This document shows positions 1 through 12,009 of a stretch of 64,000 bases of DNA, in pieces; position 1 is the stretch's first letter; each line of letters begins with the position of its first letter. The translations under genes were made by a program, and so were the position numbers. Origin of the DNA: Nymphalis io (Eukaryota > Arthropoda > Insecta > Lepidoptera > Nymphalidae); assembly GCF_905147045.1 (NCBI RefSeq), contig NC_065897.1:12539001-12603000 (forward strand), in the 5' to 3' direction. The notes under the pieces are model-generated. The model did not search any database, was not told the DNA's origin, and saw only the letters and a list, made by a program, of their open reading frames with translations.

Positions 1-45
1 CATCTACCCCTACCACGGGTTCTCGGATCCCTTCGAAGTCACCTA
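1..45 (+). CDS. Possible last codons of an upstream gene (partial)
   Basis: The second reading frame is open from the window edge to a TAA at 43-45 and reads as a plausible C-terminus (I-Y-P-Y-H-G-F-S-D-P-F-E-V-T). GC content falls sharply right after the stop, and an AATAAA lies at 171-176, as expected for a short 3' UTR. Only 14 codons are visible, so this may be chance, and no family can be named. Confidence 0.3.
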
Positions 46-1737
46 AGCTCTTAAAGCTGTATAATATATATATATGTAAATACATTTACGTTGTTGTAAG
101 TATAGTCAGTAGTGTCCAAAGATTAGTCGGCCGGCCTAGGATGGTGACATTTATATTTTAATTGAATTTGAATAAAATTAAAAAACTACAATTATAATTC
201 CGACTCGATTAGTGATTGATTTTAATTAATATTTTGTACTAATATATTTGAAGCTAGTCTTTATAATACAATTCTAAAACTATAAAAAAAAACAATTACT
301 AAACACACATTTTGCTATAAATACTCAAAATATAATCTATGTCATACACTTAAGTTATTCTTAAATTTTTGTTTCGGTATTATGACTGAGCCGATATAAA
401 ACAGGAAAATAACAAACGATATATATTACAACAATATATTACAACGATATATTCTACAACAATTAACAATGCAATGAATTATATTTCTTTTAAACCATGC
501 TGACGTCACAATTCACTCTTAGCTGGTTTATATAAAGAAAAATGTTGCCATTGATATGTGTAAGAATTACATTTGCAATTGAATGAAATTTATATTGTAC
601 AGTAATATATAACAAATATTACAATTTATTTGTAAATTTAAACACATATAATTATATATACATGTGTTTATATACTAATTAATTATTATATTTGTCGATG
701 GGTCAATGTCAAAGCCGTCTTAGTTTCATACAATTTTATAAATTAATTTTAGTTAAATTTTAATTTATAACATTCAGTAATAATGAATTGATAAGTTATT
801 GGACATTTTTTTATTAAATTAGGAGCAAATATACAAAACAATCAAACAGGCCGTTAAATATGACCATAATAACATTTTAGGTTACAAATTTATGACAATA
901 CGAACTTCGTAAGTTAAAATAACTGTCAAAGAATCGACCAATCAAAACGCGCGACGCCCTAATATAGTGACGCATAGTGTTGCTACTACAAATAATTTAA
1001 CGATGATATTTTGTGAATTATTACTAGATGTGTTCAGTGATATCACAATTTAACTAAAATTCTTTCTTTATATTGTAAGAAATTTAGAAGATTATCAATA
1101 TAGAAATTATAATTTATTATAAATATAACGTCATTCACAATAAACCTGCGACTTTTATCTATCTGATAGACGCCATTTATATCGTAATTACGTGTTAATT
1201 ATTTTGATAAAAATCAAATACTTGCCTTAAGATAAAATTTAAAAATAAATATATTTTTGCGAAATTTTTTGTTTTATTTCCCTTATTATCAAGTACATAA
1301 ATCAGTTACAAGTACATACGACCTTAACCAAGAATTTAAGAAAGAGAAATTATCCTATAATAGGATTTTGTGTCAATACATTCGCGGCCTCTCATCACAC
1401 AATCAATCGCTCACACAACACGGCTGGGGAGAGTGCGGCTTCGAGAAAGTGGGAGAAATATTGCCCCTTGGGTGAAAATTATTTGTTTGCGCCACAAGCG
1501 AGATATCGGGATGTTGCGAGTTGGATGCCTTTGCGTTCATCAGGGAGATCGACCATCGCCTTAGAGAGAGGGGATTTCCATTACGGGGAAATGCGGCAAT
1601 CTTTAAATTTGGCTGAAGAACAGTTTTAGTTTTAAGTATGAGTTTAGCATTAGCAAAAGATCCCATTGCGTATTATTTTTCGTTTTGGGTGTTTTTATTT
1701 TAAAAATAATACAATGGCAATGGATTTAAATTATTTT
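46..1737. other. Gene-poor AT-rich stretch
   Basis: The sequence up to about 1370 is AT-rich with no recognisable gene; a TGACGTCA (CRE-type palindrome) lies at 501-508. From about 1395 to 1630 the composition becomes more balanced and one + frame stays open for roughly 75 codons to a TAG near 1629, without a good start codon or a convincing family match. This piece is treated under findings. Confidence 0.5.
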
Positions 1738-1856
1738 TAAGGAGTTACTAATATTCCTATTTACCCGGCGGAGAGGAAACGACAATGGTCAGGATCGAAT
1801 CTGCGATTTTTACATTGTTAGGCGGCCCGAAAACCATTACGCTGTTGACGCTTCTT
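1738..1856 (-). repeat. SINE fragment with 'aaataggaatattagtaa' tail (family E), reverse
   Basis: Read on the minus strand, this matches the fragment at about 6762-6905: a tRNA-like head with a B-box-like GGTTCGATCC-type motif and a tail reading like gtaaataggaatattagtaa. A third tail-only copy is near 48650-48720. Family membership rests on visual similarity between copies. Confidence 0.5.
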
Positions 1857-1886
1857 GCAATTCACACTTATCAAGTAAATAAAAAA

Positions 1887-2190
1887 GCCGAGATGGTCTA
1901 GTGGTTAGAACGCGTGAATCTTAACCGTTGATCGTGGGTTCAAACCCGGGCAAGCACCACTGAATTTTCATGTGCTTAATTTGTGATTATAATTAATCTC
2001 GTGCTTGACGGTGAACGAAAACATCGTGAGGAAACCTGCAAGTGTCTAATTCCATTGAATTTATTTCACATGTGTATTCTACCAACCCGCATTGGCGCAG
2101 CGTGGTGGAATAAGCTCTAAACCTTCTGCTCAAAAAGGAAGAGGAGGCCTTAGCCCAGCAGTGGGATATTAACAGGCTGTTACTGTACTG
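1887..2190 (+). repeat. tRNA-derived SINE, near full length (family A)
   Basis: The element starts with a tRNA-like head: an A-box region around GATGGTCTAGTGGTTAGAA and a B-box at GGGTTCAAACCCGGG. A conserved body follows (CATCGTGAGGAAACCTGCA and a CCAACCCGCATTGG segment), ending near TAACAGGCTGTTACTG. Reverse copies lie near 12283, 20354, 49054, 51287 and 60831, and a decayed forward copy near 45370. It resembles the lepidopteran Metulj-type SINEs, but that name is from memory. Confidence 0.85.
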
Positions 2191-2387
2191 TACAATTATG
2201 ATATCGTAGGCTGTATTACGGTTGTAAAGCAATAACAAGTAATTGTTCAACTGTTGGGCCAAAGACTTCTCTACTCTTAAAGAGGTTTGAATCTTAGTCT
2301 ACCTGCTGCTCTATTGTGGTTACATGTGCAAAATGCACATCATACATTGTATGAGTTATAATTATAATCAAAAATATCACAACTTAA

Positions 2388-2767
2388 GTTTCCAAGGTTG
2401 GTGGCGTGTTGGCGATGTAAAGCATGGTGGTTATCACTAATCAGGTTGCCTGTCGGCCGTCTTATTTTCTTTTATATTTTTTGTAAAATAGAAAGGCGGA
2501 CGAGCATATGGGCAATCTGATGGTAAGTGGTCACCAACGCCCATAGACATTGGCATGTAAGAAATGTTAACCATCGCTTACATCACCAATGCGCTATCAA
2601 CCTTGGGAACTAAGATGTTATGTCCCTTCTGCCTGTAATTACACTGGCTCACTCACCCTTCAAACCGGAACACAACAATACCAAGTACTGCTGTTTTGCG
2701 GTAGAATATCTGATGAGTGGGTGGTACCTATCCAGACTAGCTTGCACAAAGCTCTACCACCAGTGAA
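2388..2767 (+). repeat. Dispersed repeat (family B): short reverse piece, then long forward copy
   Basis: Positions about 2388-2464 carry a short reverse piece of family B (CCAAGGTTGGTGGCG). Positions about 2481-2767 carry a long forward copy: AGGCGGACGAGCATATGGG, GGTAAGTGGTCACCAACGCC, TACACTGGCTCACTCACCC, and finally CTTGCACAAAGCTCTACCAC. At least ten related copies are scattered through the window in both orientations. I see no coding capacity, so it is probably a SINE or a LINE 3' end. Confidence 0.8.
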
Positions 2768-3734
2768 TTTTATATTATTTATTATACAAATATATATAAA
2801 ATACAAATATATACAAAAATTAAGCACTTGATAACTCAGTAGTGCTATCGCGGTTCACTTCATTGGTCGAAATCCACGTAATTTACTTACTCGTCCATCT
2901 CGGCTGCTATACGTTTATAGATATACATTATTATCGTTAGTTTAGTTACGATATGACCGATATAAGGTTGGAAAATACTTCCCAGCGATAAGCAACTAAT
3001 TCATTTTTACCAACATCGATAATATTTATATCGATTTTTAAATTATTTTTTTTATAAATGAAATGGTAAGGTCAATTGTTGCCCCAAGTTGTACAGACAT
3101 ATAAGTGTCGCTATGAATTAATTTAAAATAAATAAATAGTTTTAAATAACTTTTTATTCTTTATAGCAGTTGTTGAAAATAAAAATAAGAAACATTTAAT
3201 CGACTGTCTATGACTTCACTTTGTCAAAAGTTAGCCGTTATCAAGTATGTACAAAGATAAGTAATTAATGGTAGGTAAAGAAAATAAACATCCCACTGCT
3301 GGGAAGCGGTTAATTCTTTATCTAACGAGGTTCGGAAATATCATTAAGATGAATTATGGTTTTCAATCTCAACTAAATTGAAACTAAAAGTAATACTTTT
3401 GTACTGTACCTTACGGTTAATAATATCTAGATATATATCTCTTATATCTAGAGATTTGTAAAGAATTAAAAATATTCTCTGATAAAACTAATCAAATTAT
3501 TTGATAGATGATTATCTTCGTGTTTTACAAACATATGTAGTTATTTCAATTGCAGGACTTAGAAGTAATTGCAGTATAAAAAGTATAAGCTAATTACTTG
3601 TATACAACATAATATTCTGTATGTCGGCTTCTTCGTTAGCCTAGTGGCGCAAGTCGCTGAGAAACTGGGAAATGCTCGGTTCGCACGTCCACGTGCGTGA
3701 TTCAAACGTCCACGTTGCCACATAAATAAAATAT
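2768..3734. other. AT-rich stretch, no gene recognised
   Basis: No exon-like reading frame is seen. A weak tRNA-like piece (gttagcctagtggcgcaag) sits around 3635-3720 and could be the head of a decayed SINE next to the LINE fragment that follows. Confidence 0.4.
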
Positions 3735-4110
3735 ATGGGCCTCATCCTGGGCGGTCGCTGTGACTTTAAAGGTCACTTCCATCTCTTAGTCTCCCGGATC
3801 GAGAATTGAGGGGGTGCCATGCGCAGACTGGTGCCTAATCTCAGGGACCGAGTGAGGAAGTTCACCGTCTCTATGCTGGTGTCGTGTGATCAATGGCCCT
3901 TTATGGGGCACCGCTTTGGTCACACAGACTGATGTCCGCCTCTGCAGGTCTAAGATCCAAAGTTCGCAGCGGAGAGTAGCCATCCGCATAGTGCGGGATA
4001 GAGGTACGATATCCTTCCAATACGAGGCGGCAACAGTCCTAGCGCGCTTATGGCCTTTTGTCATTTTGGGGGATATGGACGATAGAAATAGTGCAAATAT
4101 ATTTCTAAAA
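3735..4110 (+). pseudogene. Decayed R1-type LINE reverse transcriptase, C-terminal fragment
   Basis: Across shifting + frames the sequence resembles the end of an R1-clade non-LTR retrotransposon ORF2. Recognisable pieces include a V-P-N-L-R stretch, a Y-G-A-P-V-W-A-like segment near 3898-3925, S-S-Q-R-R-V-A-I-R-I-V-R near 3961-4000, and E-A-A-T-V-L-A-R-L-W-P-F near 4024-4060. Frameshifts and stop codons break the frame, so the copy is dead. The assignment is by motif memory; neither the 5' end nor a target duplication was found. Confidence 0.6.
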
Positions 4111-4137
4111 CATATTACACCACCAACTTATTGGTAA

Positions 4138-4240
4138 GAGAAGGGCTGGTTCATTTTTCACCCAGAGAATCGGATGTTCCCAAGAATTAGTGCATACCAC
4201 ATTTATAGACAAAGTATCACATTGACGATCGTCAAACACA
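4138..4240 (+). repeat. Short repeat shared with 10813-10870 (family H)
   Basis: The segment GGCTGGTTCATTTTTCACCC followed by AGAATCGGA closely resembles one inside a ceramidase intron at 10813-10870 (GGCTGGTTTATTTTACGCCC, then AGAATCGGAA). It is probably a fragment of a dispersed element and no boundaries are clear. Confidence 0.4.
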
Positions 4241-4306
4241 AGGGTTTTTGTACATTGCCTCAATTATTTTATGGCCAAATAGTAATACATTGTATTGCTC
4301 TTTTAG

Positions 4307-4427
4307 TTTAAAGGATTATGTAATAATAGACAACGCCTACGTGGCTGCGGTTCCTGGGATCAAAGATGTTTTAGATGCTATAGCTGGCGTTGACGAAGGC
4401 GACTATTTACGCCAGGTGGCAAATTAA
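4307..4427 (+). CDS. Orphan coding-like terminal exon, unknown gene
   Basis: A pyrimidine-rich acceptor (GCTCTTTTAG) at 4306 is followed by one base and then 39 codons open to a TAA at 4425-4427. The peptide contains D-Y-V-I-I-D-N-A-Y-V-A-A-V-P-G and ends D-Y-L-R-Q-V-A-N. Composition and residue choice look like real protein, in contrast with the flanks. It has no start codon, so it would be the last exon of a gene further left, or the remnant of one. No earlier exon could be joined to it within the window. Confidence 0.35.
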
Positions 4428-4749
4428 ATTTATAAAATAATAACAATTACTTGCTTTATCGAAATCTGTATACAAGTGTGCTATAAGATTAGTGATTGTT
4501 TTTAAATATATCAATATTACACAATCGTTAATCTTGCATTGATTGATGAGGTGTTGTTTTAATTTTATTTCGCAAATTATTTATCGTTTAATATATTATT
4601 ATGTTCATATACTCGTATATCAAATCGAAGCGAACACGTTTTTTCATACTTATCATTCTCTAACAAAATTTAATAGTGTTTTAAGAATATTAATAACCTA
4701 GATACGTAAAACAGTCACTCGAATAATTTAGTTTAGTAAATACATAAGA
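4428..4749 (+). promoter_or_regulatory. Presumed promoter/5' UTR of the ceramidase gene
   Basis: This is AT-rich sequence just before the ceramidase start codon. No clear TATA box or initiator was identified, and an additional upstream noncoding exon cannot be excluded. Confidence 0.3.
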
Positions 4750-7700
4750 ATGGCGATATCTCTTACTGGCAAACTGGTGATAATATTCATCACGTTAGCG
4801 GTCATAGGTGGTATGACTGCTGTCATTGTGCTGCTAGTAGCTGATACTGCTGAAGAGACTACCACTACCACCACCACCTCCAGTACCACGGCAGCTCCAA
4901 ATCCAGATGAGGGAGTTTTATACCAAGTTGGTGTTGGTATAGCAGATATGACTGGGCCGTGCGTTGAAATTACTTTCGTGAGTGTTTCTTTGTCTTACAA
5001 TAAAAACCTCTTAAAGTTAAAATTTATTGATTTTTAAAAGATTGTACCTGTTAGTAAAGTAGTATGTATTTGTCAAATGACTTTTGTACCAGTTCTACTC
5101 AGCCGATTACGAACAAAATTTGCAGACACTTCGGTAAAGTGACAATTATTATAGTATACTTACGTATAATTAACTATAAATTTTACTTGTTTCAATACGT
5201 ACATGGATTAAATAAAACTTGTTGTTAATTATTTTTTAATTTGATAAATATATCTTTTATGTATTTCTTTTGTGGAAAATTTTATGATCTGTATTTAGAA
5301 CGAACGAGATTTTTTTTGCGTTGAATACTATCTAATAAAGAGAACAAGAAGTTTGGGAAATATAATTTTTTTATATTAATACGGCTTCGGCTTCTACCCG
5401 TGGTAGATAGTGGAAAATTTATTTTGTCCTCTCAGTAATTCCTAGTGAATGTCACGAAAGGAGCTATGCTATGCCAAATTTCAAGTCAAAAGACCTATAG
5501 TTTCGGAGAAGTCATAATGAGTTAGTCAGTGGTATTTCGCTTATATATATATAGTGGTCTTGAGTTAGTAAGTGAGCAGAATAACCCTTTCGGAGCTTGG
5601 AAAACACATTAGGCGTTGATGTAGCGTTTGATGTGATTTCCCATGTCTATCATTTGTAATAAACGTTTTCAGATGGGTTATGCGGAGTTGGGTCAATCGG
5701 GACAAGGACTTCATTTGAGGCAATTCGCCAGGACTTTTATCTTCGTGAAAGGCGATACAAGAGTGGTGCTGGTAAACGCTGAAATATTGGCTGTAGGTTT
5801 CTCAGTAAGGCGGCAGGTACAGTCATTTTTAATAACGTATTAAGATAGCACTTTAATTAGTGAATTCCTCTCTATTATTGGCTTAATATTTAGAGTCACT
5901 CGCTGTTTGAGGAGTCGAGATGGCTCAGTGGATAGAACACATGGGTCTTACCTTAACGATCGTGTTTCAAAATTCGAACAACCACCAATGATTTTTCATG
6001 TTCATAATTTGCTTGTAATTCATATTCCATTTGTCGGATATCGGATAATTGTCTTTATCATATATTTATTGGAATCAATATGTTTTTGGAAATGCCTTAA
6101 CTGGATTAATTTAACCATGGGTTGACATAATATGATGTTTTAGATTAAGCATTTATATAAGTAAACATGGTAAGCGTTACTTAGCATATATAAAATACTT
6201 TTTTTCAATACATTTATAATTTAGCAATTCCTAGAACAAATATACTTGTCCGGAGTTCAATCTACCTGGCTAAATTTATTAAAAAAAATACCTTTTACAT
6301 ATTTTAGGTAGTTAAGAATCTCCAAGAGCTCTACGGTGATATGTATTCGCTCCGTAACGTGATTATATCAGGAACACATACTCACAGTGGTCCAGGTGGT
6401 CATCTCGTTGATTTTCTTCTAGATATTTCTATATTAGGATTCTCCAGCGAAACCTATAACGCTTATATCGCGGGCATAACAAGGGTAAGATAAACAAACA
6501 TACTATATTGGTTTATTTGTAATTATTTAGTATTTTTATTCTCACTTTATGTGCATTTTAGAGTATTGTAAATGCCCACAACAATATAGTCCCGGCTCGC
6601 CTTATCTTTGGAAAAACGCGAGTTCCGAACGCCCAAATGAACCGGTCACCCTTCTCTTATGAACAAAACCCCCCCGAAGAAAGAGCGAGGTATGGTATTA
6701 TGAATGACATTATTTATATAACCGTTATTATCATATTATTAACTTTATGAAGTTATAATAATAACGTAATGGTTAAGGGCCTACTAGCGATGTAAAAGTC
6801 ACAGGTTCAATCCCTAACCCTTTGTGCTATTGTCGTCTCCCACTCCTAATAAAAGCGCTTACGGTAAATTCGAGGGGTAAATAGGAATAATAGTAATTCT
6901 TTAAAAACGGACATTCTTAAAAAAACAATGAAATAGTTTTATATAAAAATGTTTACCATAGTAAAAGTTTATGAAACCTAATAACAATTCCTTTTTAAAT
7001 CGAAGTTTAAATAATAATAAAAGCCGAATAATCATCACTGTAAAAATATCTCGATTTAGCGGTCTTTATAATGATTAATTTTCGTATCAGATACGACAAA
7101 AGTGTAGACGACGAACTCATCCAAGTTCGTATAGTGAAGAGAGATGGTAACCTCCACGGAGTGATGAATTGGTTCTCAGTGCACGCCACCAGCATGAACA
7201 TGAGCAACCACCTCATATCATCAGACAACTTAGGATATGCGGCCTTGAAGCTTGAAGCTGCTCTTAATCCTGGCCGACCTACTGGAAAGGTATATTAACA
7301 CTAATTTCATTGTTATTATGAAGTGATATTTGAGTGATTTCAATTTATTTTTAAACTTTTAAGATAACTAAAAAAAGAGAAATTTAGTTATTAAATGCTC
7401 CAGTATTTATAATTTATCTCGTGAAGGAAAACATCGAGAGGAAGCTTGCACGTATAGAATTAAATTGTTCTACATAATATCCATCAACCCATACTAAAGT
7501 TGAGTGAAGGAACAGGTCCTAAAAAAATCCTTATCAGCAAGCTTGTACCAGAAATTTGACATTGGTAGACTGTTGTTGTAATTTGCATATCATTAACCCT
7601 TCCACTTTATATTGCCAGCCCTCTATAGTAGCAGGCTTCTTCGCATCAAGTATCGGTGACGCATCTCCTAATACACGCGGTGCACGCTGTGAGTTCAGCG

Positions 7701-10700
7701 GCAACGAATGTGATAATCAGTTCAAGATCTGCGAACTTTTCGAAAGATGCTTCTCCAGTGGCCCTGGAGTGAATATGTATGATAGCACTAGAATCATTGG
7801 AGAAACGGTGTATAAAGGCGCTTTGGTAAGTAAAACTAGTATTGAAAGTGATAAACGATAATTATTTTGAATTATGTGTAACTATCATCTATCGAACATA
7901 CTTTATGATTTTTAAAAGTAAACCGCTTCTTTATTCAATTTGATCATGATAGAGTTAAGAAGAGTAAGAGAGTTCACAAAAATGTCAGATTAGCCTGCGA
8001 GGCCACAGCTGTTTTGTAGATATTGTTTGATTCAGTGTAACCTTGAGCTTTTTTGTGAAGCTCGCCAAAAACTAAAGAACTGGACTTTTCGCACTGTTAG
8101 TTTCCCCAAAATCCTTAATAGTTTCGAAACCTTGCCCTTTAAATATCTCTCAAGCAGAATGTATCAGGGTAACAGTGTCCTTATTGTACGTCTTATATAT
8201 TTTAAAAATAATTCTTAATTCCATCTCTGTGTCTGACTATCATTTAAAATTAATGCCATACCAAAAACTTAACCACAAATAAAAACATATAACAATGTTA
8301 AATGCTAAGTATATACCCACGTTACAGGATTGTGGCTGTGGATCAACGGATACATTTAACTGGTTAAAATTGTTCTTAGTTATTCTTTTTTCCCTAAAAA
8401 TACTAATTCTTTTGCTTCATCTTCAACAATTTTAATATTCAAGTATGGATAATTATTTTCTTGTCTTACTCTTGCTATACACTAAGCCCAATAAACATTC
8501 CTGTAGCGCCTTTTGGAATAGCGAAGTACAATCTGAGCTGTCTAATCTACTTTTTCTTGAGCTACCAGAAGTGTAGTCACCAGTGTTGTATAATATGTGT
8601 ATAGAAAAAACACTTCCATCTACTAAATAATGATAAAAAACTCGCTAGATCCATGTTAGCTTAAGGTTAATATTAAAATGATTAGTAAATTAAATGTATG
8701 ACTAATTTTTTTAATACTTTCAGGATGTGCTCAGTAAGCCTGGCGAGGAGTTGCGCGGGGAGCTCGCTGTAATCCACCAGTTTATGGACATGCCGTTGCA
8801 GACTGCACCGCGGTACGATCCTATCCATAAAACTTTTTCTGCTGTAAGTATTTTAATCCACAATATTATATTTAAGCATTATTTTTAATATTAGACGAAA
8901 CTTAAACGTTAATAATTGTATTATAATTGTAAAAACAATGTATTCTTTATTTCAGAACGAAACAGTTGAAGGTTGTGTACCCGCCCTAGGATACAGTTTT
9001 GCATCGGGTACCGTCGATGGCGCAAATATTTTAAATATTACACAAGTATGAAATTAACTTTTTAAAATGGTAAACTCACTAAATAATCGTAGTGTAATCT
9101 TTCTTGGGTTTGGCACACTCTCAATTAACGACATTAATCATTTATAATTACTAAGCAATAACAATTTACAATAATTTTATATTAGATCTCAAATGTCATT
9201 TTAAACAAAATAAATATAATTTCTGCACAAGTTTACAATCAACGGTATATTTTCCCCAGGGCACGATCACTAATAACACGCTGTTGGACGCTATCGGCGG
9301 AATTGTCGCTCCGCCTACAGAGATTGACGTGGCCTGTCATGCGCCTAAACCTATATTGCTCGCAACTGGAAGGGTGAGTATAATAAAAAACGAATAGAGA
9401 TGATATCGAATATATGGTGAGGAAATATAAAACACACCACAGTAACTTCTTCTATTTCAATATTTCTTACTGTTGTTAAACATTAAATTCAATTTTTGGA
9501 TTTCGTTACAATTCTATGGTTTAAAATAATTGTAAGTACCTTATTAATATTTGATGAGTAGATTCGTAGAAAAAAATCATTCCCTAAAATAAATAACGGA
9601 TTAGACAATAATTGTTTCGGTGTCTTGTTTACATTACTAGCTATATTATAAGACTTCAGATTCTTAGAATCCTCAGAATCTAAGACTGTATCGTATAAAA
9701 TATTATTAAGCTTATATTCCAAGAAATTCTCAATATCAGCTCTGTATTTGGAAGTTACGAGAGATGAAACACTGCTGCTTACAATATCATATCGCAGAAA
9801 GACGATGACTCTGCGCCTCAATTCTTGAGTGCCGATTTTAAATACCTATGTTTGTGTATATACCTTTGTATTATTATTATATACAACGCATTTAGCAAGT
9901 CTCTATTTAGTAATAACCGTTGCTGAAATTGATTAAAACGAAATCATCAACAGACTTGGACACTGCTGGACATAGGCCTCTTCAATAGCACGCCGCTCAG
10001 CTCGATCTTCAGCTCTCAATCTCCATCCACTGCCAGCCACTTTGCGTATAATATGTGACTATTAATATCTGCTATTTCAGGTCAACTTTCCGGTTCCCTG
10101 GCACTCCCGCATAGTGTCAGTGTCTCTTATTTACCTCGGCGATTTCGTAATTGTGGGTATCCCCGGTGAGCCCACGACAATGGCGGGACGACGGATGAAG
10201 GATGTAGTGAGTGACGTGTTGGTGTCGCGCGGGTTGAAGCCGCGGGTAGCCGTCTCTGGGCTCACCAATGAGTATATCCATTACGTGTCTACTTTCGAGG
10301 AATATCAAGTTAGTTATTTTATTAATCAGATAGTTTTATAGCTTATTATTCAAAAGATACGACACCTTAAAGCCCCATGCTTTGTAAATATAAGGTTTAT
10401 TTTGTGACCATCAAGACATGGCCAGCTCATTTCTTCTACGAGGAAAAAAATTAGATCTCCCAAATAGTCTTTTACTGCTTGGCATGCTATTTTATATTCA
10501 ATTTCCGGTGTAATTGACTACCATTTTGCATATAATAATTGCCACATGAACAAGAAAAATAAAACAAAGAAACAGTCATGTACAAAATTAACACCGTAAG
10601 AATTTAAGATTCATTAGAGCAGAAATTAATTATTTTGTCTTTTAGTCTTTTTTATTTATTTAAAACAGGAGACGAAAGATATTCGTCTCCAAATTATCTA

Positions 10701-12009
10701 TTTCTAAATGATATCCTAGCTTCGTTTGCAATTGAAACACTTTTAAACCTGCGAGTAATAGGGCAAAAACAATTTAAAAATTTATAACACTCCGTATTGT
10801 GTCCGCTGGTGACAGAGAGGCTGGTTTATTTTACGCCCACAGAATCGGAATTGTTGTCCATAGTTCGTCATTAAAATAAATATAATACAATTAAAAACTT
10901 TCATCATATGCATATTGTTTAAACTTTTTAAAATAACAGGTACAACGTTACGAAGCCGCCTCAACACTCTTCGGGCCACATACACTCGATATATTCCTGC
11001 ACAAGTTACGACAGTTCACACTCGCAGCAACACAGGTAACCACAGTAAAACCACAGCTCTAGAACAAGTCCTTATGACGCGAAGTGTGGTAGAAACAATT
11101 TGGTATCGATGTTAATAATATTGGTAATGATAGTGACAACACTACACGCAGGGCTCGTCGGTGGAGGCAGGGCCGGAACCCGAGGACCACGTGGAGAGCA
11201 CACTGTCCGTCATCCTGCCCGTGGTGATGGACTCGGCACCACTCGGCACCAGCTTCGGTGACGTCATCGAGCAGCCACCGGAACACGTGCGCAGCGGCGA
11301 CCTCGTCGAAGTTGTCTTCGTGAGTCGTTCGCTTTCTTGTAACTAAAACTAGTTAGACATGGCTCCGCTTCAAAAATCGGCGCTGGAATATACAAGACAA
11401 ATAAAAAAGCTTATATAATTCTGAAAACTGAAATGCCGGTTTTAATTTTACCAATAATGTTTATACAGGTCGGAGCAAACCCTAGGAACGATCTTCTTCA
11501 GGAGTCCAGCTACATTGCAGTAGAGCGTCTAGAGCTAGGGCAGTGGGTCACAATCGCCACTGATGCGGATTGGGAAACCAAGTCAGTGAAAATATTATTC
11601 CTTAAGTACAACTTGTTTTGAACTGGTACTGTTCAGTGCTTGCTCTGAGCAAAGGAAACTGTTACAATAGACCTCTTGTGGCAACGGACACCAAATGCGC
11701 ACAAGATTTTCAAGGGAATAAACAAATTAGGGATCTTATAAGATACACGGAAGTGCTTTATATTATGGGCACAGATCAGAGGAGATAATATATATAGGTA
11801 TATATATACAAAGATCATAAACGACTTGCAGGTTCTTGTGGGAGCGCGAGTCCACCGTGCTGGGCACGAGCGTGGTGCGCGCGCAGTGGGTCGTCCCGCG
11901 TGACGTCATCGCGGCGCCGCACCGCCTGCGCTACCGCGGCGCCGCGCGCTCCGTGCTCGGGCACCTCACGCGCTTCCAGGCCGTGTCGCGCACCTTCTCC
12001 GTTGTGTAG
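4750..12009 (+). CDS. CDase: Neutral ceramidase, complete, 14 coding exons, 729 aa
   Basis: Hydrolyses ceramide to sphingosine and fatty acid at the cell surface or in the secretory path. Exons: 4750-4977, 5673-5816, 6308-6484, 6562-6689, 7091-7289, 7619-7825, 8724-8843, 8956-9045, 9260-9373, 10081-10308, 10940-11035, 11152-11319, 11469-11581 and 11832-12009; all frames join to a TAG stop. Residues about 8-31 form a signal anchor, followed by a Thr/Ser-rich mucin-like stem (about 36-48). Family motifs seen: S-G-T-H-T-H-S-G-P-G-G (145-155) and N-W-F-S-V-H (His 257), which supply zinc-ligand histidines in known ceramidases; G-D-A-S-P-N (305-310), whose Ser matches the catalytic Ser of the human G-D-V-S-P-N motif; G-E-P-T-T-M in exon 10; and Y-E-A-A-S-T-L-F-G-P-H-T-L across exons 10-11 and into 11. 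Length fits the family (about 700 aa). Exon 13 uses a weak donor (GTCAGT), but only this choice keeps frame and homology. Confidence 0.93.
5913..6025 (+). repeat. Decayed tRNA-derived SINE head in ceramidase intron 2
   Basis: GAGATGGCTCAGTGGATAGAA is an A-box-like segment and is followed by a degraded B-box and ATTTTTCATGTTCATAATTTG, like the family A body. The 3' part is missing or unrecognisable. Confidence 0.5.
6762..6905 (+). repeat. SINE fragment with 'aaataggaata' tail (family E) in ceramidase intron 4
   Basis: It contains CGTAATGGTTAAGGGCCT, a B-box-like AGGTTCAATCCC, and the tail GGGGTAAATAGGAATAATAG. It matches the reverse copy at 1738-1856 and the tail near 48650. Confidence 0.5.
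7409..7575 (+). repeat. Decayed SINE A body in ceramidase intron 5
   Basis: TCTCGTGAAGGAAAACATCG and GAGGAAGCTTGCACG match the SINE A body, followed by a degraded copy of its CATCAACCC segment. It ends about 45 bp before the exon 6 acceptor, so it lies close to splicing signals. Confidence 0.5.
10813..10870 (+). repeat. Short family H repeat fragment in ceramidase intron 10
   Basis: Similar to 4138-4240 (see that entry). It lies about 70 bp before the exon 11 acceptor. Confidence 0.35.

Noticed and set aside
1887..1965. tRNA gene
   Set aside because: A and B boxes are present, but the sequence does not fold as a complete tRNA and continues into the SINE body shared with many copies.
3786..4064. 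92-codon minus-strand frame over the LINE fragment
   Set aside because: It is antisense to the recognisable reverse transcriptase motifs on the + strand, so it is a shadow frame.
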